Source of the DNA: JBBDMW01 sp040878005
GTDB lineage: Bacteria > Chloroflexota > Dehalococcoidia > Lucifugimonadales > Lucifugimonadaceae
Length of the DNA stretch: 11,029 bases
Assembly (NCBI GenBank): GCA_040878005.1
Contig: JBBDMW010000059.1
Location: 1 to 11,029, forward strand
Reading direction: 5' to 3'
The translations under genes were made by a program, and so were the position numbers. The notes under the pieces were generated by a model. It did not search any database, had not been told where the DNA came from, and worked only from the letters and a program-made list of their open reading frames with translations. This document shows, piece by piece, positions 1-6,401 of the stretch (positions are counted from its first letter, which is position 1; each line of letters begins with the position of its first letter).

Positions 1-158
1 TCTTGCTGGGCCGGGGCAAACGCTTCTTTTCGGACAGTGCTGACCCGCGCGAACTCGCTCTCGTCAGCACGAAAGCCGCGTCCTCGGGCGTGCTCATGAA
101 CGCTTATCGACCCGTTGGATCGCTGCGAACCGAATCTTTCGCCGACGCGAGCGGCTGA
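1..158 (+). CDS. C-terminal fragment of a RibD/dihydrofolate-reductase-family protein (gene runs off the left edge)
   Basis: An open frame enters from the left edge (first full codon at position 3) and stops at TGA 156-158, giving 51 residues. It begins LLGRGKRFF and continues through PRELALVSTKAASSGV to a YRPVG block. This matches the end of the RibD C-terminal/DHFR-like fold, whose last strands usually read like LLGxGxRLF, then L-x-L-V-x-(T/S)-K, then S-G-V-x-x-x-x-Y-x-P. Such proteins bind NADPH and reduce pterin-like or deazaflavin-like substrates, and many stand-alone members have unknown substrates. About 14 residues follow the YRP block, a little longer than usual. The gene converges with the minus-strand MFS gene, with 79 bp between the stops. 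The family call rests on a short fragment, so the exact enzyme cannot be named. Confidence 0.62.
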   Translation, partial: LLGRGKRFFSDSADPRELALVSTKAASSGVLMNAYRPVGSLRTESFADASG

Positions 159-237
159 GCGCGCGCCCACACCTTCTTCTCCGCGATCTGCATCGCAGCC
201 ATCGTCATCTTCTGGCTCTGATCAATGAGTCTTGAGC

Positions 238-1518
238 CTAGTCCGAGCCACCTTGCGGCACAAGTATTGCGGGCACAGCCTCTGCCTCCACCGGCGCGGG
301 TTGTGCCTCGACCGGTCGCCCCGCTCTCATCGGCACGCCACCAGCAACGGCAATCAGCCCAACCAGGACAGCGCCGATGACAGCCGAGCCGCCAAGCGCC
401 AGTTGCGGCCCCACCATTTCTGCGGCAGCCCCCACGGCCATCATGCCCACTGGCTGGATGGCCAGCACCACATACCGCACACTGACCACGCGGGAACGGA
501 ACCCGTCGGCAGCCCCCACCTGCGTGGCGATCATGTTGTTGATGAAAAACGGAGCGCCCGCAGCCGAGGCCGCCACCGTGATGGCCAGCGACACCGGGAA
601 TGATGTGGACACCGCCAGGAGAGCCACCAACCCGGCGAACAGGAGCGCAGCGCCGAACTGCTGCCACGCGTCCGGCATCCTGCCTTCAAGGAACACCGCC
701 AGGATCGCACCGATGATCGCGCCCGCACCCAGCGCCATGGTCAGGCCGCTCAACCCGGCAGCGCCCTGTCCCAGCACATCTTGGGCAATCGTTGGGAACA
801 TCGCTCCCCAGGTATTCACGAACAGGACCATGACCAGCAGGCCGAGGAACATCGACCGCATCGACGGATCACTGCGGATGTACCCCACGCCTGCTACCAG
901 GTTCTTGATCAGCTTCCCCTGCGCTCCGGCACGTATGGGTGCGGCCAACGGCGTGAACCGCAGGTTCAGGAATGCGAACGGCACGGCCAGCAGGGCGCTG
1001 AACATCAGCGCTGCCCCAATGCCATGCATTGTGAGCAATGTGCCGCCCAACGCCGGGGCGGCCAGCAGCGTGAGGTGAATTACCAGCATGTATGAACCAA
1101 TGGCCCGCCGCTGGATCTGCGGTGGCACAACATCGGTCAGCAACGCCTGGCGGGCTGGACTGGCCAGCGCGTACGCCACGCCAATCACCGCGGTAGTCGC
1201 AAGCACGTGCCACGCCTCCGCAACGCCTGTCACGACCAGTAAGGCCAGCGAGACGTACGATGCGATCAGCGCTGCCTCGCACCAGAACACGATCTTCCGG
1301 CGGTCGAACCGGTCCGCCAGTTCGCCGCCGAAGAAGCCAAGCGCAAGCGTGGGCAACAGGTGCAGCGATGGCACCAGTGCCACGAGAAACGGTGAGCCGG
1401 TAAGCTCCTGCACCATCCAACTCCTGACAATGATCTGCACTGTAAGGACGGTGAAGCTGACAAACTGTGCGGCCGCGAAAACCCTGAACGCTGGAAAAGC
1501 GAACGCGCTGAGCGCCAC
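238..1518 (-). CDS. MFS transporter, EntS/MFS_3-like exporter (downstream copy of a tandem pair)
   Basis: A 426-residue, strongly hydrophobic protein with the alternating pattern of a 12-helix major facilitator. The first helix follows the FRVFAAAQFVSF segment (residues 11-22). The cytoplasmic loop between helices 2 and 3 carries MFS motif A, GGELADRFDRRK (residues 64-75), and a second signature, SPARQALL (120-127), follows helix 4. Length and motifs fit the proton-driven MFS_3 group that contains the enterobactin exporter EntS; the substrate cannot be read from sequence. The start is GTG at 1516-1518, the furthest upstream possible because TAA lies directly before it in frame. A weak purine-rich GAGAGG lies 11 bases upstream. 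The tail after residue 400 is Pro/Ala/Glu-rich and ends PQGGSD, nearly the same as the neighbouring paralogue's tail. The two genes are in line with a 129-bp spacer and may share a transcript. Confidence 0.88.
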   Translation of the reverse strand: MALSAFAFPAFRVFAAAQFVSFTVLTVQIIVRSWMVQELTGSPFLVALVPSLHLLPTLALGFFGGELADRFDRRKIVFWCEAALIASYVSLALLVVTGVAEAWHVLATTAVIGVAYALASPARQALLTDVVPPQIQRRAIGSYMLVIHLTLLAAPALGGTLLTMHGIGAALMFSALLAVPFAFLNLRFTPLAAPIRAGAQGKLIKNLVAGVGYIRSDPSMRSMFLGLLVMVLFVNTWGAMFPTIAQDVLGQGAAGLSGLTMALGAGAIIGAILAVFLEGRMPDAWQQFGAALLFAGLVALLAVSTSFPVSLAITVAASAAGAPFFINNMIATQVGAADGFRSRVVSVRYVVLAIQPVGMMAVGAAAEMVGPQLALGGSAVIGAVLVGLIAVAGGVPMRAGRPVEAQPAPVEAEAVPAILVPQGGSD

Positions 1519-1647
1519 TTAAGGCCCTGCCTCTCAAAAGGAATGCTGAGCCGGCCAGGTGGCGCCGGCTACAGGAAGGTCAAAGAAGAAGAAGGAAGAA
1601 GACGGAAGAAGACGGACGTATTCATGTGGGCAGCCGGTTGGAACCGG
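1519..1647. other. Spacer between the two MFS genes with a polypurine tract and a 10-bp tandem repeat
   Basis: This 129-bp spacer is bounded by two short hairpins, annotated separately. Its centre, about 1573-1616, is almost all purine on the plus strand, so it is a CU-rich tract in the MFS mRNA sense. It contains GGAAGAAGAC repeated exactly in tandem at 1594-1603 and 1604-1613, preceded by AAGAAGAAG units. No gene is visible in it. It may be simple-sequence slippage or a linker that separates translation or processing of the two transporter messages. Confidence 0.6.
1549..1570 (-). repeat. Inverted repeat (7-bp arms, 8-nt loop) just upstream of the second MFS start
   Basis: AGCCGGC at 1549-1555 pairs perfectly with GCCGGCT at 1564-1570 across an 8-nt loop. 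Read on the minus strand it lies about 31 bases before the GTG start of the downstream MFS gene, with no U-run after it. It could be an mRNA hairpin, an attenuator or processing structure, or an operator. It shares the AGCCGG core with the hairpin at 1632-1649. Confidence 0.45.
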
Positions 1648-1649
1648 CT
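1632..1649 (-). terminator. Perfect hairpin overlapping the stop codon of the upstream MFS gene
   Basis: AGCCGGTT (1632-1639) and AACCGGCT (1642-1649) form a perfect 8-bp stem with only a 2-base loop. The stop codon TAG (complement of 1648-1650) lies inside the stem. On the minus strand no run of U follows, so it does not look like a classical intrinsic terminator. It may be a 3'-end stabilising or processing stem, or a weak terminator between the two MFS genes. Confidence 0.4.
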
Positions 1650-2961
1650 ACTCAGACCCGCCCTGCGGCGCCGGGACCGGTGGCTTGGTTAGCACCGGTG
1701 CGGAGACCGCAGGCATGACCCGCGGGCGGAACGCAAGCTGAACGCCCATGAACAGCAGGGCGCCCAGCACAGCGAAGATCCCGAGCGCCCACTGCACGCC
1801 CAGGCTCTCCGCTGCCGCGCCCATCGCCAACATGCCCAACGGGTTCAGGCCGAACATCACGAACCGCACACTGACCACGCGGCCCCGGTACTCCGGGTCC
1901 GCAGTCATCTGCATGGCAGTCATGTTCGTCACAAAGAACGTCGTGCCGGCGAGCGCGGCAAGAGCTGCCAGCACCACCGACAACGGGAAAACCGTTGAGA
2001 ACGCAAAAGCCAACACCAGGCCGGCGAATACAAAGCCTGACCCGACTTCCAACGGCCCATCGCCAAGCCGGTTCGACAGCAGCACTGAAACCAGCGTGCC
2101 CAGCACAGCGCCAATGCCCACGGCCATCTGTATCGTCGCCAGCCCCACCGCCCCGCGGTTCAGCACTTCTTCAGCCAGCGATGGGAACAGCGCACCCCAC
2201 GAGTTCACGGTCAGCACAATCACCGCCCCGCCCAGCAGCAGCCAGCGCAGTGTTGGGTGAGCGGCAACGTAACGTATCCCGTTCTTCACGTTCAGGAGCA
2301 TGGACCCGCCCCGCTTCACAGTCACCGCCGTGACCGGCTTAAGCAGCGCGTACATCGGCAGAGCGGGAATGATGAGCACCACCGCGACCACGGACGCAGC
2401 GCCCATGCTCATCATCACGACTATCGCTCCGCCGATCACGGGTCCAATAATCTGGGACACGTTGAACATCATTGGCGACAGGCCAATGGCGTGACGCTGC
2501 TCTTCTGATGGCACCAGTTCTGCAATCAAGGCCTGGCGAGCCGGACCGGCCAGGGCTCCTGTTACGCCCTGTGCTGCTGTCAGTGCCAGCACGTGCCACG
2601 CCTGTACCACGCCTGTGAGGATCAGCACAGCCAGCCCCGTATACCAGGCGGCCGCAGCGGCATCGCCCAGCAACACCAGGCGCTGCCGGTTAAACCTGTC
2701 AGCCAGTTCGCCTCCCACCAGCGTGAACACCAGCATCGGCAGCATCACGAGCGCCGGCACGAGCGACACCATGAATGGCGAGTGCGTGAGATCCAGCACC
2801 AGCCAGCCGCGCAGGAACATCTGCAGGGCAAACGCGGTGAACGCCAGCAGCGCGGCAAGTGAATATCGCCGGTATTGCGGGTGAGAAAGGACGCCTAAAG
2901 GTCCGGGACGCGAAAAGCCCCTCACAGGGCGTGAGAGGCGTCGTACCGGCCTGATGGCCAT
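1648..2961 (-). CDS. MFS transporter, EntS/MFS_3-like exporter (upstream copy of the tandem pair)
   Basis: A 437-residue 12-helix major facilitator, paralogous to its downstream neighbour. Motif A is GGELADRFNRQR (residues 83-94), and the PARQAL signature, the SVRF segment and the PQGGSE tail also match. About half the residues are identical by eye over the roughly 110-residue block from helix 2 to the PARQAL region. The MFS_3 group exports siderophores, drugs and other small molecules by proton antiport; the substrate here is unknown. The ATG at 2959-2961 gives an Arg/Pro-rich extension of about 25 residues before the usual family start near LSHPQYRRY. The bases before this ATG (TTTCCTCCA) are pyrimidine-rich with no Shine-Dalgarno, so a later start, for example GTG at codon 13, or leaderless translation is possible. 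It is divergent from the lipoprotein gene across a gap of about 500 bp. Confidence 0.88.
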   Translation of the reverse strand: MAIRPVRRLSRPVRGFSRPGPLGVLSHPQYRRYSLAALLAFTAFALQMFLRGWLVLDLTHSPFMVSLVPALVMLPMLVFTLVGGELADRFNRQRLVLLGDAAAAAWYTGLAVLILTGVVQAWHVLALTAAQGVTGALAGPARQALIAELVPSEEQRHAIGLSPMMFNVSQIIGPVIGGAIVVMMSMGAASVVAVVLIIPALPMYALLKPVTAVTVKRGGSMLLNVKNGIRYVAAHPTLRWLLLGGAVIVLTVNSWGALFPSLAEEVLNRGAVGLATIQMAVGIGAVLGTLVSVLLSNRLGDGPLEVGSGFVFAGLVLAFAFSTVFPLSVVLAALAALAGTTFFVTNMTAMQMTADPEYRGRVVSVRFVMFGLNPLGMLAMGAAAESLGVQWALGIFAVLGALLFMGVQLAFRPRVMPAVSAPVLTKPPVPAPQGGSE

Positions 2962-3041
2962 TGGAGGAAAGGCGAAGTGCCTCGTTTAAGTTTTCCTGGC
3001 CAGTGGGTGAGGCGCCACGCGCCCTAAACCACCGCCTAAAG

Positions 3042-3047
3042 TGTCAA
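3042..3047 (-). promoter_or_regulatory. Possible -35 element (TTGACA) for the upstream MFS gene
   Basis: On the minus strand these bases read TTGACA exactly, 80 bp before the MFS ATG and next to an A/T run. The downstream -10 position is poor: TAGGGC at 15-bp spacing is the best I find. Only half a promoter is supported by sequence, and this could be chance. Confidence 0.22.
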
Positions 3048-3319
3048 AAAATGACGTCGGTAAGCAAACCGGCCAGTAAATTATCCGCCCGCCGGATTCG
3101 CTGCACAACAGGCAGGAGATGCCACTTTTTGAGGGCCTGCACCCAAAGCCTCTCCGCCAGGGCAACGCAGGTTCATAACGCCCGCGCCAGCACTCAACCC
3201 ACGCCTCATCCGCGGCCCACCCGGCCGCCCATCCACCTGTCGAGGGCGTAATGATCCGGTAATCCGGGAACAGGCTGGCCGCGCCCTGCAATGCTAGGGT
3301 GGAACAGGAGGCAGCGTTC

Positions 3320-3350
3320 TGCCGGCAAGCATCTCGCATGTGGCCCGGCA
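3320..3350. repeat. Imperfect hairpin in the divergent intergenic region
   Basis: TGCCGG (3320-3325) pairs with CCGGCA (3345-3350). Inside, after a 3x3 mismatch, GCAT pairs with ATGT (one G-U) around a 5-base loop. It lies about 120 bp upstream of the lipoprotein start and could be a regulatory dyad or a leader stem. The pairing is too limited to call a known element. Confidence 0.25.
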
Positions 3351-3467
3351 ACGGAAGGCGATTCCCACTCACGTGGATTGGCTGTTCCGGAATCGCACCC
3401 GGCCTTCCCCTCGTACAACTCTCTGACCCCAACGATCCAATGACCAAATTTGCTGAACGGATGATTA

Positions 3468-4649
3468 ATGCACTACAACACGGTCCGCCGTGACCTCCGC
3501 ACCAGGCTCAGGCGCTCTCCGTTGGCAGCCATCGCCTTCTCGCTGTGCGTCGCCTTCCTTATCGGCTGCAGCTCTGATCCAGGGCCAACTCCCACTGTTG
3601 AGCCAACTCAGCCCTCCGCTTCCAATTCCCCAACGGCTGAAGCCCCGCCGGCTCCGGACATAGAAGTCCCTGAGTCTTTCTTCACTGAACTGGTCATATC
3701 CATAGAGAACCAGGAAGCAGACAGTGACCTGCCAAACTTCGATTCCAACTACAGGGAAGTCCAACAGTGGTGGTACGAGGCGCCTGATCGCCTGCGGCAG
3801 GACAGGGAGTTTGTCCTGCCGTCACTTGGTGCTGGTGAAACAACTACAGTGGTCAACAGTGAGGGCTTGCAGCGCTACGACAATCGTGTAGATCTGCGTC
3901 AGCATTCACCCGAACAGCTTTCCGACGGCCCAATCGCGCTCTCACTGTCCTACCTGATCGGCCCGCTGTATATGCCTGATGTCGACACTCTGATTGAGGC
4001 ATGGGCAGATAGCCCCAATGCTGATGTCTCACTCGACGGCGAGGAAACCATCCTTGGAAGGCGTACTGACATCATCAAGCTCACCGAGTACCTGGAGGAT
4101 GGCACGTCGGTCGGCAGAGTGTCCCGGGCGTGGATCGACCCGGAACTCATGTGGGGACTACGGAACGAGATAGACGACAGGATGGGCGGACACTTCACAA
4201 CCGTCGACATCACTGCCCTGGACTACAACCAGGACATCGCAGACCAGCAGTTTGATTTCGCGCCACCCGAAGGTTCCACGGAGGGACCTGCCCCCGCCGA
4301 CGGATGCAATAGCTCTCTGCTCCTGGGTTTCGATGACGTGCCTGGCGGATATGCCAGCATGCAACGATCAGAGGAGGGCGATGACTGTCACCAGCTATGG
4401 CGCCCCGAAGATTGGCAGGAGGGCGACGAAGAGTACATCTACCTTCGGCAGCGGGTGCAGGTTGGTGGTATTCCTGCGGAATTGCACAGTGATTCGCCTG
4501 TGACCGGCATGGATGGGTTGGAGGGGTTCCGCCACGAAGACGGCGCCACCAGGAGCCTCGTATGGGCTCAGGGTGATGTCGTCGCTCTATTGACGAGCAA
4601 CACGGCGACGTTCGAAGAGTTGCAGCAGATGGCCATGTCTGCCGAATAA
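3468..4649 (+). CDS. Secreted lipoprotein with LolA/RseB-like region and DUF4367-like C-terminus
   Basis: A 393-residue lipoprotein. The N-terminus is basic (seven Arg in residues 7-16), followed by a hydrophobic helix and the lipobox LIGC, so Cys34 should be lipidated after signal peptidase II cleavage. Residues 35-65 are a Ser/Thr/Pro-rich tether. Residues 70-268 have the look of the LolA/RseB half-barrel family: a helix-rich start, W-W-Y-E-A-P-D-R-L-R near 101-110, a turn ending in a W-I-D-P strand (222-225), and a final TTVDITALDYN strand. Residues 285-392 resemble DUF4367, with GIPAELH, then SLVWAQGDVVALLTS, then a closing helix FEELQQMA. Such proteins bind lipids or act as envelope sensors; the function here is inferred only from fold. 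The ATG has a weak AACGG upstream. It converges on the CAP gene with a hairpin between. An orthodox LolA is shorter and not fused to a DUF4367-like end. Confidence 0.7.
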   Translation: MHYNTVRRDLRTRLRRSPLAAIAFSLCVAFLIGCSSDPGPTPTVEPTQPSASNSPTAEAPPAPDIEVPESFFTELVISIENQEADSDLPNFDSNYREVQQWWYEAPDRLRQDREFVLPSLGAGETTTVVNSEGLQRYDNRVDLRQHSPEQLSDGPIALSLSYLIGPLYMPDVDTLIEAWADSPNADVSLDGEETILGRRTDIIKLTEYLEDGTSVGRVSRAWIDPELMWGLRNEIDDRMGGHFTTVDITALDYNQDIADQQFDFAPPEGSTEGPAPADGCNSSLLLGFDDVPGGYASMQRSEEGDDCHQLWRPEDWQEGDEEYIYLRQRVQVGGIPAELHSDSPVTGMDGLEGFRHEDGATRSLVWAQGDVVALLTSNTATFEELQQMAMSAE

Positions 4650-4696
4650 CGCTGTTGGGATGGGTCGATACGACACGGCCCAAGCACACGCAAAGC

Positions 4697-4734
4697 GGAG
4701 TAGGCAGGTGCGACAGCCGCCGCCTGCCTACTCC
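4697..4734. terminator. Strong hairpin between convergent genes, overlapping the CAP stop codon
   Basis: GGAGTAGGCAGG (4697-4708) and CCTGCCTACTCC (4723-4734) form a perfect 12-bp stem with a 14-base loop. It lies 47 bases after the lipoprotein stop and contains the TAG stop of the minus-strand CAP gene in one arm, so it can act on both transcripts. There is no T-run on either side. It could be a bidirectional terminator of the non-canonical GC-rich type or a 3'-end stabiliser. The stem itself is certain; its role is inferred. Confidence 0.6.
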
Positions 4735-5804
4735 ACCGGCACGGTCAGTTGGAGTAGAAGCTCGGCGCTGAAAGTCGACCCGGTATCCCGGAGCAATGTC
4801 ACGGTATACATGCCGGGGCTACCAGCGAGCTCTCCCAGGTCAGCCACTATCTCAATGCGGGTGTTCGTAGCCGTCCAACGGTCCGCCACGACATCGTACG
4901 AGTCGAGGCTCTCGTAGTAATGTCCTTCCGGTGGGGGAGGCAGGATTACGGCCACCGGATCGCCGCAGTCCTCACTGAAATCTCCTCCAACGCAGTAGCT
5001 CTTAAGCTCCTCTATTGAATCGGTGCTTCGCCGCTGTGGCACAGGCTCCCAGTGAACAACCACGGCATCATGAAGCCGAACGTCTGGCTCGTTGATCCTG
5101 GCCTCCAACCGCAGTTCTCCATCCTCCAGGGACGGAGATGAGAAAGCTGTCACCGAGCCGCCTTCAAAGTGCTGAACCAGTGCGAGAAAGTGATCAGAGT
5201 ACGCGACGCCAATGTTCACCTTCCTGTGGCCGGGATTGACAATATTGTCCCGGTGCCCCCAGTCTGACGAAGCATCGTCGTACACCATGAGGTGTTGAAG
5301 GTTCTGGATGGCATCATACGGGTCAACCTCTTCGCACCTGACCCTGATCTCATTGCAATGCTCTGCGTATTCCCGCTGTGAAAACCCACTCCTCGCAGCA
5401 TTCTCCGAAACGTAGCTATCGCCACCCAACTCCGAATAAACCATGTAGGGCTTTCGGCCATCCATCCACCAGTGGCCCAGGTACGTACCCGCCAGCATGT
5501 CATCGGCGTGCGACTGCGCTGCATTGTTGGTGCCCATGAAGACTGGCTCAACCCCATGTATGCGCCGGTCTTCGTTGATCAGGCTGAGGGCGTGCAGCTT
5601 CAGGTCAGCAATGGTCAGCTCCGATTTGGGCACGGACCGCGCGGAAGCGCCATCATTCGGAACCCTGCCGGTTGCAGGGCCGTGAATCACAACCTCTTCA
5701 TCTGGAGAGAATGTGTCTTCGACGCGGTCCATCAACCTGGGGCTCTGCGTTATCACGAGCACCAGGACGAACAGGAATAAAGCTATCGCGCCAACAGATC
5801 TCAC
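4728..5804 (-). CDS. Membrane-anchored CAP (SCP/PR-1-like) domain protein with C-terminal extension
   Basis: A 358-residue protein. An N-terminal hydrophobic helix (residues 4-19) without a lipobox suggests a signal anchor or signal peptide, so the rest is outside the membrane. Residues 68-215 form a CAP domain: LINEDRR (75-81), AQSHADDM (96-103), GHW (110-112), SEN (133-135), then WGHRDNIV (182-189) and a closing NIGV strand (197-200). His111, Glu134 and His184 match the conserved CAP cavity residues that can bind a metal; His99 is an extra nearby histidine. Cys150 and Cys157 sit in an insertion before the last CAP motif. Residues 216-358 are a beta-rich extension with a second pair of cysteines (271, 280) that I do not recognise. 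Start is GTG 5802-5804, with TAG 9 bases upstream in frame and AGGT as a weak ribosome site. Bacterial CAP proteins are secreted and mostly of unknown function. Confidence 0.82.
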   Translation of the reverse strand: MRSVGAIALFLFVLVLVITQSPRLMDRVEDTFSPDEEVVIHGPATGRVPNDGASARSVPKSELTIADLKLHALSLINEDRRIHGVEPVFMGTNNAAQSHADDMLAGTYLGHWWMDGRKPYMVYSELGGDSYVSENAARSGFSQREYAEHCNEIRVRCEEVDPYDAIQNLQHLMVYDDASSDWGHRDNIVNPGHRKVNIGVAYSDHFLALVQHFEGGSVTAFSSPSLEDGELRLEARINEPDVRLHDAVVVHWEPVPQRRSTDSIEELKSYCVGGDFSEDCGDPVAVILPPPPEGHYYESLDSYDVVADRWTATNTRIEIVADLGELAGSPGMYTVTLLRDTGSTFSAELLLQLTVPVE

Positions 5805-5943
5805 GCCGGTCTACCTGCACTCGTCAGCCTGGGGCTGCTTGAGGTCAATTCCCAGTGACCTTACCAGCGGCCTGCAAGTCCCGTAACGGCGCGGTCACCC
5901 ATGGTGATGGCTCCACGCTGTAATACAACTGCAGAATCCATCC
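5805..5943. other. Spacer between the HicB-like and CAP genes
   Basis: This 139-bp stretch follows the HicB-like stop and precedes the CAP start on the same strand. It is too short for a HicA toxin gene of about 60 codons and contains no convincing small frame. A short dyad, GGTGA/TCACC around CAT near 5896-5913, and a lone TTGACC on the minus strand are the only hints of regulation, and neither forms a full promoter. A terminator with a U-run is not visible. Confidence 0.5.
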
Positions 5944-6393
5944 TCATGCCGTCCGGCGCATAACAGGGGCAGGTTCGGCGCTCACAACCAGCCGTCGCCC
6001 CAACACAGCCATTGCCTCGTCCAGTTGCTCATGATGCGATTTATGGAGCACGTCCAGTAGGCGCTGCACATGATTTGGCGCCTTGCCCAGAAGGCGTGCC
6101 AGTTTGGCCTTGCTAATGCCTTCCTCACGCATGGTTTTGTAAAGCAGCACCTTGGAGGCGACCAGGGACGGCAGCGTAACGGTGGGTTGGCCGGTGACAG
6201 GCTGACTCGGCTCTGGAATGTCCTTGCCACTATCCATCCGAGCCGACGTTACGGTGATCAACGCTCCCACGCCATAGGCCCGCGCCTCATCATCATCGTC
6301 ACCGAACGTAACTGCACCCGGCATGTCCGGAAACCAAACCATGACCGTGTCATTGTCATCAGGTTCTAGAACAGCGGGATACTCAAACACCAC
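5944..6393 (-). CDS. hicB: HicB-family antitoxin-like DNA-binding protein (no HicA partner)
   Basis: A 149-residue protein with both halves of the larger HicB type. Residues 1-62 are the partly degraded RNase-H-like HicB domain: an acidic YPAVLEPDDND start, the FPDMPGAVTFGD signature (21-32; the usual PGC is PGA here) and an EAR helix. Residues 77-138 are a helix-turn-helix domain in the HicB style: GISKAKLARLLGKAPNHVQR, then a LHKSHHEQLDEAMAVLGRRL segment. In type II toxin-antitoxin systems HicB neutralises the HicA mRNA interferase and represses its own operon. No HicA-like frame is present on either side: the gene before it is a peptidase, and only 139 bp follow before the next gene. It begins with tandem GTG codons 8 bp after the aminopeptidase stop, so it is probably translated from the same mRNA. 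It may now serve only as a regulator. Confidence 0.85.
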   Translation of the reverse strand: MVFEYPAVLEPDDNDTVMVWFPDMPGAVTFGDDDDEARAYGVGALITVTSARMDSGKDIPEPSQPVTGQPTVTLPSLVASKVLLYKTMREEGISKAKLARLLGKAPNHVQRLLDVLHKSHHEQLDEAMAVLGRRLVVSAEPAPVMRRTA

Positions 6394-6401
6394 TTCGGCG
6401 C

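Larger units (their letters stand above)
2962..3467. other. Divergent intergenic region of about 500 bp without a convincing gene
   Basis: This stretch lies between the minus-strand MFS gene and the plus-strand lipoprotein gene and must carry both promoters. Open frames exist here, the longest about 150 codons on the minus strand at 2986-3447. Their translations are rich in Cys, Arg, Trp and Pro and show no family resemblance, so I read them as chance frames in GC-rich DNA. What I can see is a TTGACA hexamer pointing at the MFS gene and an imperfect hairpin at 3320-3350, both annotated separately. I found no tRNA, riboswitch core or insertion-sequence end. Confidence 0.55.

Noticed and set aside
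104..667. Minus-strand frame reading across the left-edge fragment and the end of the MFS gene
   Set aside because: It overlaps the MFS gene in another frame on the same strand and has shadow-like composition rich in Gly, Arg and Cys.
2986..3447. Minus-strand open frame of 153 codons in the MFS/lipoprotein gap
   Set aside because: The translation is rich in Cys, Trp, Arg and Gly with no domain, no hydrophobic pattern and no ribosome site. It looks like a chance frame in GC-rich DNA.
3440..3493. 17-codon frame starting MTKFAER and overlapping the lipoprotein start
   Set aside because: It could be a leader peptide, but there is no clear ribosome site, no attenuator stem and no repeated codons to support that.
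5805..5943. Possible hidden hicA gene beside the HicB-like gene
   Set aside because: The space is only 139 bp and no frame shows the HicA double-stranded-RNA-binding-like pattern with its catalytic His.
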